Of a stretch of 64,000 bases of DNA, positions 12,056 to 31,319 are shown piece after piece. The stretch is from Cristatella mucedo. Taxonomy: Eukaryota > Bryozoa > Phylactolaemata > Cristatellidae. The stretch is from positions 5,722,501 to 5,786,500 of the forward strand of contig WPIO01000018.1 in NCBI GenBank assembly GCA_009760855.2. The letters are read 5' to 3'. The position numbers and the translations under genes are program-made. Position 1 is the stretch's first letter; each line of letters starts with the position of its first letter. Under the pieces are notes generated by a model. The model made no database searches. It worked only from the letters and a program-made list of their open reading frames with translations, and had not been told where the DNA came from.

Positions 12056-12904
12056 CTTCAACTAAGCATATGTTCAACTCTGCCCAATTTTCGCGAAAAA
12101 ACTGGGCAATTAGGTGCAAGAGGTGTTGCTGACGCAGTCTCCTTAGTGTGGTTATGTTACAGACGATAGAATAATCATTATTGACTGACATTTTCACATT
12201 ATCAAATGTGAATTCGTATCAAAATATCTCCGAGCTATAGATATGAACTTGTTCTATTAAGGTATGGTCGAACCATATTGCTGCCGCGTTCTGCTGCCTT
12301 CTTAAAACCGGCGTGTGCACGACTGATGCAGTGCTAAGCAAGTCACTAACCGCAATTCAGGCTTCACGCAACACGCAAACCGGCATTTGTCGCGCATCGG
12401 CATTTGCGGCCCGCGTTTGCGCCTATGAGGGCATGAGTGCATAACCGCTGCAGCGAGTTTGTAACAATTTATATAGGAAGTACTGGGTAGTTGCTGAAGA
12501 CCCACAGCAGGCAACTGGCGCAAGTCTGATTTCACGTGACTACGTTGGTGAGTATTGTAACTTAAACAATGAGTTATTTATTCACTTTATTATGCCAAAT
12601 ACTAACAGCAGTATTGAGTGTTTGAAAGCTGATCTAGTTGATAACTCAATCTAAATCTGGAATTTGAAAGATAAACCACCTGCTGAAATCATACTCATTG
12701 GGTGCCAAACTAATAGTATGCGTATTTTAAAAATGTATTGCACCTTATTTACGCGAATTCAGAATCAGCGCTCATTCCAAAGAGTCCGCGAGAGACTACC
12801 AGCAGCTCAGTTGCACGTGCAGGTATAATTTTAAATTTAAAGTAAAAATTGCTCATTCAAAGGCGATTTTTATATCGCAGCTAGGGAGCCATGGCGGCTA
12901 TCAC
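12056..12904. other. No gene seen
   Basis: No domain, exon-like block or clear repeat. The open frame at 12302-12535 (-) is unsupported. Confidence 0.5.
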
Positions 12905-13515
12905 TCGGGCTTTGTAATGTAATATTACGCATCTCCGTCTGCAACTCCACGATACCACGGAGACTATGTGAGTGTTACGCAGGAGAGTCTTTATAGCGTA
13001 CTGTAAGCCTAAGCGGCATTCTGTAAGCCCACAGACTTCACGCAACAAAGAGAAAGTGGGAAGCACGGCAGAGTCAGGAGAGCAGTTGAGGTAGTGAGTG
13101 GCATGGAAGTAGCAGCTCAGGACCGCTGAAAAGGATGCTCTACTGTCTACAGCAGGAGAGTAGTTGTCGTTGGGTAAGAATTGTGGAAACGAGTTCCACA
13201 GTCTAGGACCTGCAGAGCACTCGCCGACGGTCTTTAAGCGTAGAAATGGAACAGCTAATATAAGGTCCGTGCAGGACCTGAGGGCACGATGAGGCTGTAA
13301 CCGGTGCAGCAGTTCAGCTAGGTATGCCAGAGCAAATCTATGGCGGGTCAGCATAAGAACTTATCTCTATATCCGCTGATCGACCGGAAGCCATCTCAGC
13401 TCCTTCAGTAAAGAAGACTTGTGGCTAAAGTTCTGGGATCGCTTGACTAGCCTTGCAGGCATATTCTTCGCCAGCTGCAGTGGCCGAATGGGTTTTTGTG
13501 CCCCATTGTGCCTTC
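12905..13515 (-). mobile_element. LINE-B 3' part
   Basis: The - strand encodes the LINE-B C-terminal remnant: LAYLAELLHRLQPHRALRSC, then GPRLWNSFPQFL, then LSCYFHATHYLNCS. It ends in ATATTACATTACAAAG. A diverged upstream part reaches about 13.5 kb. Confidence 0.8.
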
Positions 13516-14320
13516 TTTCAGGTTTCTTACTCTGCGACCATGCTAGTTTATAGCTTCTGATTTAGTCTAGAGATGTCAGTTCCAGAAAAGTTTGGTCTAA
13601 GGAAACCCGTTGCACTGCTATTTATCTAAATACAAGTTTTCATTGTAGTCTCTCGCTCTTTCTGCCTCTTTGCCCACCGCTTCGACAGATGATGACTAAA
13701 ACTTGCACTTCCTTTTAGAACTCGACAATGCTCAGATTTAGCCAGCAAGACTGTATCAACTAAACTTTGATAAATCTCTGCGGCTGCTTACGATAGACCA
13801 ATCGCTACAGCATGTGAGTATTAGGTCTTTGACCTCGGCTGGATTACTATCTGTACCAAGACTCCGTCTCCATCACGGCGCTCGGTGGAGTGACCTTATA
13901 AGTAGACAAGGTGAAACGGAAAGCTGTCAGCATACAAGTTTTCTACTTTCCTCTTTGTCGAAGCGTCAGGCCGACCGATATGTCTACAGCCAGTCTATGA
14001 CCGGTCGTCCTCAAAAACGTTTGGCTAGTTTCACTAGGGCTGCTCCCATATATCCTAACACGCCCTGCACTGAGTCCGATTTATGAACCTACCCAGTTCC
14101 ATACCTCGGTTTGCTCACTCTCGCAGCTTAGAAGCCTGGTTCCACCTCCCAAATACTTCAGCAACTTGGTTTCAAGCAACCTACCAAGAGATGGCTCCGT
14201 ACTGAATGCTCCCGTGTGACTTATCATATATACATTTTTGCTTTGGTGAAATCCGTACAAATAGACAGGAGACGCACACAATCATATTTATTACTAATTT
14301 GAAAACTTTGTCACTAAAAC
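13516..14320. other. No gene seen
   Basis: Short open frames only, with no recognisable repeat or exon. Confidence 0.45.
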
Positions 14321-14482
14321 AATACTAGCTGATTTATCAGCCTTTTTGTATAGCCACAGAAGAGCCTTTACGGTTATCACCACAGCTAGCAGTGGCAAGA
14401 AAGGACCGCCCACCGCAGGATTCGAACCCACGAGCTCGGTTGTGAAAAGCATCTGCTTTACCTAGTGGTACCATCAATAGCT
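14321..14482 (-). mobile_element. SINE-B, tRNA-derived
   Basis: On the - strand it has the B box GGGTTCGAATCCTGCGG, then GTGATAACCGTAAAGGCTCT, then the terminal inverted motif GGCTGATAAATCAGCT. The poly-purine/AT end faces 14321. Confidence 0.8.
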
Positions 14483-14744
14483 AAGGCAGTCGCTGATACA
14501 TCCTGCAGTGATTTAATTTCTTTCCTCATCAACTCTCGTTCACGGCGCCAGACTGGTCTTTCTGTGCAGAGATCACTAAGCATCTTCTGTAGCATGCTTA
14601 ATACATTCTACTGCTGCCAACAGATCAGCATTTTCTGACAAGAAATACGGGGTAGGGTCTAGTAAGGCTCTTTCTACTACCCCCTCTCTCTTTGCCAGTC
14701 TGTCTCTCTCTCTATATATATATTATATATGTATATATAATACA

Positions 14745-14892
14745 TATAACGGTTAGCGGTAGAAGAGCCTCGATGGCTATTACTACTTCTTGAAGGCTGT
14801 GACGGCGATAAATGATTGCCAGCTGCTGGACTCGAACTCACGACCTGGAACATGAAGAGCAGCACCTTAACCCCGGGCAGTTCCCCAGGGGC
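14745..14892 (-). mobile_element. SINE-B, diverged copy
   Basis: The - strand shows GGTTAAGGTGCTGC, GTGAGTTCGAGTCCAGCAGC and the AGAAGAGCC/GGCTCTTCT block. The tail is replaced by (TA)n-rich sequence at 14710-14750. Confidence 0.6.
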
Positions 14893-15874
14893 ACTATCGC
14901 ATTCTCGATCGGGGAATTGTGGCGTTAGGACCGGCATCGAGTTCAGCTTGGGTCGAGAATCCTGTTTTGGGACGTTTTCTAGCTTTTTTCTAGGGTTTTC
15001 TAGCGACTACCTGCCAGTAACGAGCTGGCCTCCGGGGCAGAATTTTAGTAGGCTGCATAATTCTTGGTGTACCGGTAGACACACCAAAACCCTGTATTAT
15101 GTCTGCATCGCTTGGCACGAGTCCAGGGCAGTAGTTACACAATGCTATACGTCAGCAATGGCCGACGATTCCCGGATAGCCAGCAGGACATGTATCACAT
15201 TCGTTTCGTTGCTTTTTTCGTTTTCGTACCACTTGGCTAACTTCATCAATTATGCAAAAAAGACCGTCGATACGTCGCTGAGCTAAAGCGGATAACTGGG
15301 AGCTGAGCAAGCCGTCCAAGGAAAAATCAAAGATGAGTGCTGGCAACAAGCAATAAGCAAATGTTCATAAGACCAGAGATGGCCACCAGCCGGGGACAGA
15401 GCCCGGTGGTGAAAATAGCTACAAACAAAAGTCCTCACGAGTGAGCGAGCAAGGCCGGCTGCAGAATGCCGCTGAAATGACAGCAGCCAGTAGACGACGC
15501 GACGCCCTGCCGAAGGTTAGCACACAATTGTTGCTGAGTTCGCGGCAGCGAAGAGGTCGCCGACGGCACGTGCCGGTTCACCCTGTGACTCCGACGTGGC
15601 ACCAAGCCCACCAGCGAGACCCTCCCCCTCCCAGGCTCAATCACGTGGTGCCATGGTTAACGTTAATTTAGAGAGTGACGAAACGCAATGCTGTCGGCAG
15701 AGGTGACATGCAAGCTAGAGGGAGGCAGGGAGGCACAAACGAGCAACACCCGATCGATCTGATAAAACAGCTGGGTGCGCTCTATGATGTGGCTGCATGA
15801 GCTTTGCTCAATAGCGAGGCGAAGGCAAGTGGGCTTCTTCCATCTTTCTCCAGTGGTAGCTCTCCAGCCAATGC

Positions 15875-25466
<9,592 letters not shown>

Positions 25467-25702
25467 AGGTGAAACGTACAGGCCGAGGCATCTCTGAGCG
25501 AGAGAAAAAAGAGAAGTGACACTGCAGGCATCACGGTCGAACACAACAGCAAGGGAGGCGCGCAGAGCGATAAGAAAATCGAGCACCAGCAGGAAAAATC
25601 GAGCTTGGCGCGAGTGTGTGCCTTTGTGTTGATCCTACAGGCAGGCAGGCTTAAAATTTTAACCCTCAAGTCACCAATGCTCTCAATGCACTGCTGCTGC
25701 TG

Positions 25703-25760
25703 ACGACCAAATATTCTGCCACTCAGCATTCACGACCAAATATTCTGCCATTCAGCATTT
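25703..25760. repeat. 29-bp tandem duplication
   Basis: ACGACCAAATATTCTGCCA occurs twice at a 29-bp period, with one or two differences between the units. Confidence 0.85.
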
Positions 25761-26036
25761 ATGACTAAGTTCACCTGAAGCTCTTTAATCTAGTGAACGA
25801 ATTTTTTCACTGGCAAGTCAAGCAACCGTCGGCAAAGGAAAAGCTATTACTGCAGCAATGTTAAGGCTCAGCATCTGACACAATGCCAGAGTTGAGATAA
25901 AACTTGCATATTTGGATTCGGGTGCCTACTGCCCCCCCCCCACGGAGGACAACACGAGTTGGTACGACTAGCGACTCAGACTTTTAGAGATCGTCGGTTC
26001 AACTAATCCCAAGCATGCCAATACAACACAACTTAC

Positions 26037-26110
26037 CAAGAGCTACGGCGCGATATCTGTTTACCGTTGTTTGGTGCCATACAAATGCGGCTGTAGGTAC
26101 AGTCAATTCT
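26037..26110 (-). other. NAA60: Possible 5' UTR exon of NAA60
   Basis: A strong donor, CTTG|GTAAGTTGT, lies on the - strand at 26037/26036, upstream of the NAA60 coding start. Its upstream end is not defined. Spliced to 25493 it stays non-coding for NAA60, because the joined frame has an in-frame TAG before the ATG. This is inference from splice signals only. Confidence 0.35.
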
Positions 26111-26723
26111 TCTGGAAGCACGAATGACAACGTACACATAACTGCATTCTTTCTACATGTAAATACGTACACATACAATCGTGCATGCGCAAGAGCATGC
26201 ACACACACACACATGTGCGTGCACACACGTGCGCGCACGAACACACACACACGAGCGGGCGAGCATGCATGCAGCTGCACGAATGCATTCATTTACACTT
26301 GTCTATAATGGCAAAACATATTGCAAGTGAAGTATCAATAACTTAAATCTAGAAAGCCACCTTGGAGCTGACTGCTCTTTCTCATAATACCTTCTACTCC
26401 CAAACATAGCAAGCAGTAACAATGGTCTATCATTGCTGCCCCTGACCACCACTGATTGTGGTGACTGATTCGAGTTTGTCTGTTCCCTTTCTAGGAGACC
26501 TCCTATATGTCAGCCTCTATCCACAAGCACAACAGAGGCCAGTAAGCTTTGCCCAGTGGCTCAAAAGCTGGCATACAAAGCACAACCTGCGACTGCGACA
26601 CCATCCAGAGCATTGGACACATAAGAGATGTGCCCCCTAAGTGTTTTGAAGGGCTGACTCCAAGACACCTACCCAGCCACTCATGACACCAGCAGCTAGC
26701 TAGCACAGCTTGACGTTATGCGA

Positions 26724-26885
26724 CTATCTTACTGTCTCTCCATTTCCATTCTTACTACGATCTGCTTCTGTGCTACGCGTATATCGACTCGGCTGCAAGA
26801 AATCCTCAAAGTATGGCCGCAACTGCAGTGGCGGAATCTCTGATCGCATAATAAGAGGATTTTCCCGATACCAGCCATACTCAAG
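26724..26885 (-). CDS. Candidate exon of an unrecognised gene
   Basis: A very good acceptor (ATTTTCTTGTGCTTTGCAG) precedes 26885. The frame that follows starts LEYGWYRENPLIMRSEIPPL, continues LRPYFEDFLQPSRYTR and reaches a stop at 26724-26726. A GTAAGA donor at 26755 offers an alternative end after TEADR. The peptide is hydrophilic, Pro/Glu/Tyr/Arg-rich and protein-like. I do not recognise the family. Its YGWYREN and PP..L.PYF spacing recalls small microtubule-inner proteins of cilia, but I would not name it. It lies between NAA60 and the start of RRP7A, on the NAA60 strand. No companion exon is certain; a possible one is at about 27060-27150 (- strand, PIQRIQQDDIDRRLRQ). Confidence 0.4.
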   Translation of the reverse strand, partial: LEYGWYRENPLIMRSEIPPLQLRPYFEDFLQPSRYTRSTEADRSKNGNGETVR

Positions 26886-27150
26886 CTGCAAAGCACAAGA
26901 AAATATTGACTGTAAAAACAAGCACGTGTGCTATAGATATGCATGGACTGTGTTGCCCCGTTAAGATTCTCTATGACCTTATCTGGCCATGCATGGAGGC
27001 CACAAGCTTATGCTCTGTTTCTTTTGCTGTAGAAGATTTCACACAGCCTGAATTCTTTATTGAAAAGGTCGACTGAAGATGTATGCCGATTACCCTGTCT
27101 CAGCCGCCTATCGATATCGTCCTGTTGGATACGCTGTATAGGTTTGGATC

Positions 27151-28257
27151 GGGTCACTGGGTGGCTCACGACATCAGTAGCAGCATCTCACACCGGATTC
27201 ACCGGATCTGAGGTGGGATAGGAAGCAGTTATGCTAGCAGGATGCCTAGCTTAGATGGACACATCAAGACTCGAAGAATGCTCTGCAATCTTCTGTCTAT
27301 CGGTGCAGTGTAATCCCTGGTTTTAGATTTGCAATGCAGTGTCATTTAATCTCGCCTGAAAAGAGGCTCAGTTCTCCATGCTGTAACTGAGTCGGAAGCC
27401 ACTCTTTTTAAGTCAGAGGGGGTCGTTTACAGTTTTTGTATATATTCATATTTTAATAAGTTTAACATTTCCAATTTCCAGTGATGATGCTGTTGCACGG
27501 AATGCGAGACTTTTTGCTTTGCCTGGTGCTCATTCTTGTTCTGCTTTGCCGTCTAATAGTCTCTGCACAAGCAGACAGGCAGCGATATTCCTGAGTAGCT
27601 GAGCCGAAATTCCTATTGCAGCCTCAGTCAGCAGCTGATGACTGAACGACCAGCAGCAGGCTTCGACTTCTGGTGGGAGGTTGCTGTGCTTTTTTCTTTC
27701 TACGTTCACACGCACACACGCGCACACACACACAGACAGTGCACTGCAGTCTAGGTTAGTGCAATGTCTGTGCCATGAGATTATCCTAGTTGCTTGCATG
27801 AGCACCACATATTGCAAAGGTTTCGGATGTGCACATCCATCTGGCCACTCTGGACACGTCACAGCCGTCGGTCATAGCAGATTACATACCATGCTAGGAT
27901 ATCCTGATTAGGTGGATGGAACCAAACTATTCTGGACAATCGTGATGCTATTAATTACAGGCAGTTGCCTATAACAGCAGATGTTGTCAAAAAACAGGAT
28001 GCTGCCACCGAGCCACCGAGTTGCAGCCTGACGTCTTCTCAATGAAGGTGACTTACACCAGGGGGCCAGCAGTGATCAGGCCCAATGTGACCACCCCCTG
28101 CTAAAGGTGACTTATCTTGGAAGGCAAGTGAGAGAATTAAAGCGTGAGCCACTATTGTCAGCAGGATGCTAATGCTTGTTAAAGTGTGCCTCTTGCGCTG
28201 TTGGCACATGGCAAATGACTACCCTCGCTCTGGTGTAACGCACAACCAACATACTTA
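27151..28257. other. No gene seen
   Basis: Short frames only, plus a small CA-rich patch near 27710-27740. Nothing recognisable. Confidence 0.45.
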
Positions 28258-28438
28258 GCACTAAAAAACCCTAGCTGATTTAACAGCCTCTTTTGTATAG
28301 CGTTGGAAGAGCCTTTACGGCTATCACCACCGCTTGCTGCAGCGATAAAGGATCGCCCAGCACTGGACTCGAACCCATGACCTCGGGCCCGAGGTCGTGA
28401 AAAGCAACTGCCTTACCTAGTGAGCCATCACGGCTCAT
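28258..28438 (-). mobile_element. SINE-B, near full length
   Basis: On the - strand it starts GAGCCGTGATGGCTCACTAG, has the B box GGGTTCGAGTCCAGTGC, then GGTGATAGCCGTAAAGGCTC, and ends GGCTGTTAAATCAGCTAGGG. Confidence 0.85.
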
Positions 28439-28763
28439 CAACGAAAGGCCCCCCCCCTGTACTCAGAAGTTGAAAACCCTCCTCTGTACTGTAAGGCAAT
28501 GGCCAACTGCCAGTAGTTGTGCAGCATAATTCCAGCATACATCCACAGATGAGCCCTGCTGGCATTGAAAGAGGCAGACTACCTAGTTATATATAACTGA
28601 ATTCGAATTCTGGATGCTGAGATTCGACATCATTAGCCTGCTGCCAATAAACAATTCCCACTTGCTTTCTCATTAGAAAGAACAGGCATCATTCAAATCG
28701 GTATTCATACAAATGGCAGAGTGTAAAGCCTCACCCTCAGTGAGCAGTAAGACAGCATAAATA

Positions 28764-28789
28764 CCTTAGCAACCAGTTAGTTGCTAAGG
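28764..28789. repeat. Perfect 10-bp inverted repeat
   Basis: CCTTAGCAAC, a 6-bp spacer, then GTTGCTAAGG. It could form a hairpin; no function assigned. Confidence 0.8.
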
Positions 28790-29332
28790 CCCAATCAAAT
28801 GTATGTGAGCAGATTGAATCTAAGCGTCCGATACACCCACCCCATTGAAAGACCACACCAACATAGAACTGAGTGTCAACGCTATAGGGTTTAATGATAA
28901 CGAAACAGATTCTGAGATCCGTGAGTGCATAAAAAACAAATATGCATATCAATGAATGATGTCAACCAACAATTCTACCGAGTCCCATGCATGAACATAG
29001 TACTAAATAAAATGGTGGGTGAAAAACTAGCCACAAATAGCTCAGCACATAAACCATAACCAGCTATCAGGCAACGTTAGAGATTTTGTCTTCACCCTAA
29101 ATTGCAAGTGCTTGTAGCCGAAGGAAACTAAACTATTAAATATCTAAAAAGAAAGAAAGGCCAAAATACGTCACATCTAGTACCCAATGCAATGATTCTG
29201 GTCGTGTTCCCACCGAAGCCAACTCGACCAGAACTAACTTCCTTTGGGGTTCCTCGATGTACAAGCCGAAGAGATACTGACTAAAGCCGGCTAAGCAGGT
29301 TACGATGGCCCACTAGCGTAAAGTAAAAGATC

Positions 29333-29485
29333 ATCAACTACTAGCTCAGCAGCTTTCTATTCAGCAGAAGAGCCTCCAGGAGCTAGAAAAGACAAAACGG
29401 AGTGGTGCCTGTGGCAGACTCAAACCCATAATCTGGGCTACGAACACGACCACTTATCGCTCGGCTAAGACCCAGAGGCTGCATT
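29333..29485 (-). mobile_element. SINE-B, diverged
   Basis: The tail motif CTAGCTCAGCAGCTTTC, the AGAAGAGCCTCC block, a B-box-like GGGTTTGAGTCTGCC on the - strand, and an A-box end near 29480. Confidence 0.55.
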
Positions 29486-31288
29486 GCCTACCCATACAGT
29501 TTGTTTATGCCTACTTTGCCTGGCCTACACAGATAAATAATCGTTTCACAGTCACAGTTACCACGATGCTCTTACAATAGAAGAGCACAACAAAGTAAGC
29601 AACAGGCCAGAATTAAGGTGCTAGCTCAGTTCAAAATAGTTCAAATTAGCCCAACTAAGGTATTAGTGGGCATATACCTGCCTCATCAAATGCCTGTGGT
29701 AACTGTCGAATCACCCGAGCTTCCTTTAGTCAGCACTCAAGTGATATAAATCTCTTAGCTATTTAACGCTGGAATTCCGAAACAGTCTAGGCACGGCTCT
29801 TTCTCACATTTTCGAACTTCTTTAAGGATCAATGTTCGATCAGAGAGTTCAGACGATCTGATGGCTTTCTGCCAGTAGTAAACCTCCACACAGCAGCATA
29901 CATTCATTTGGAAATCGTGCTCTCCTAGAATTTACTCCATTCACACCAACTCCCCAGAGCAGACAGCTATTTGTGGACAATATCCTGGCTAGATGGAGGA
30001 CTCCAGCAGTATGGAATAGGCATATTTTGGAGTATTTAGAGAGAAGGTATTTCGTAACCCAATTTAGTAGTTCGAAATGACCTATATATAAAAATGTGCA
30101 CGAAATTACATATTCTGAGCATTTTCATGGGCTAATCTTATCTGTTTCAAGCATCGCTAATGTTGCTTAGTACTTTCCTGATCTTTCTGTGTGCTTTGAC
30201 CGCTGACCTTGTTGCTACTGGCTTTGTGTATTGCAAAGAGCCGTAAAGTTTCACCAGTCTTACACCTCTCCCTCTCTATATTTCCACGATTTGTTTATTC
30301 GTTCACTGCTTACAATGTTGAATTACGGAACACTGTTTACCTAAGGTGTGTTGCTCTGCAAGCGGACAGCTCAGAAGCGAAGTACTGCGCAGACAAGAAT
30401 TCAAGAGAAGAAAATATATTAATAAATTGAAGCAGCACTAGCACACTAAGCAAGCTCGCGTAGCGCACTCTGGCCCACTATAGCGGGCTAGCGCGTCAAA
30501 AGCTAAAGCCGCCAAAGACGGTGGAGTCCTAACGGCCAACGTTGGCGCTTAACGTTCATAGACTGCGATTGTCGACCGGAGGGAATGAAGATAAGTAACA
30601 CTTACAGAAAGCTGGCGGGAAACGATTACGTCCGATAGCGGGCCACCAGTTAGAGCACCAAGCAAAAGGCGACGACAGGAACCGGAGGAAGGAGGCAGGC
30701 CCCCTACCAAGCGTCCACCTGGGTCGAGCCGGATATAAATATCACGTGGCTTTGAAGGTCACTGTAGGACAGTATTTGCTTTACTGTACAAGCTGTACTT
30801 GCCCGCAAGACACTCGCTTCTCGCTGAAGTTACAATCTTGCTTGTGAGATGGAACGGTGGTTAAATCTGGTAATCGTGAAGTAGCAGTCGGGTGAGCAAT
30901 ACGATAGCTTTCCATTTCTTTCAAACCTATATGGCAGCCGTAATAAAAAATTATTTTGCTAATCCTAAAGCTTTCTACAGAGAATATAATGTAGTATCTA
31001 CGGTTAGCACTTGCGGTATTTCCGCGTTTCTACGGGCGCTAATCTATGAGCTCAGTCACTGTACATGTTTGGGCTGTCGTGACATGCAGCTCTTGCTAAA
31101 CTAGAAGCTGCCTCAAAATTATCCTTGAATTTCTAAAAATTAATAATTTAATATAAAAATAGTTAAAATCAGTTAATTTTGTAATTGTAGTTAGTAGCTT
31201 GTGTAGACCAGTAATGAGTAGCATCGGTGTTAGGGAGTAACACACGTTCGGTTATATATCCGGTAAATATGTCCGCGCTCATTGCAGC
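29486..31288. other. Spacer upstream of RRP7A
   Basis: No open frame of note. A moderately GC-rich block at 30440-30760 precedes RRP7A and contains the TATA/E-box pair listed separately. The first 900 bp are AT-leaning, with no recognisable repeat. Confidence 0.45.
30734..30748 (+). promoter_or_regulatory. TATA box next to CACGTG E-box
   Basis: TATAAATA at 30734-30741 is followed by CACGTG at 30743-30748, in a GC-rich block 540 bp before the RRP7A start codon. It would suit a + strand promoter, but no start-site evidence exists. Confidence 0.3.
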
Positions 31289-31319
31289 ATGAATACCGTG
31301 AGGATTAAGGATTACACAG
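31289..31319 (+). CDS. RRP7A: RRP7A exon 1 (start)
   Basis: ATG at 31289, ten codons plus one base, donor ACAG|GTATTG. It was chosen because phase and alignment to the family N-terminus both fit exon 2. The upstream ATG at 31269 is out of frame. Confidence 0.8.
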
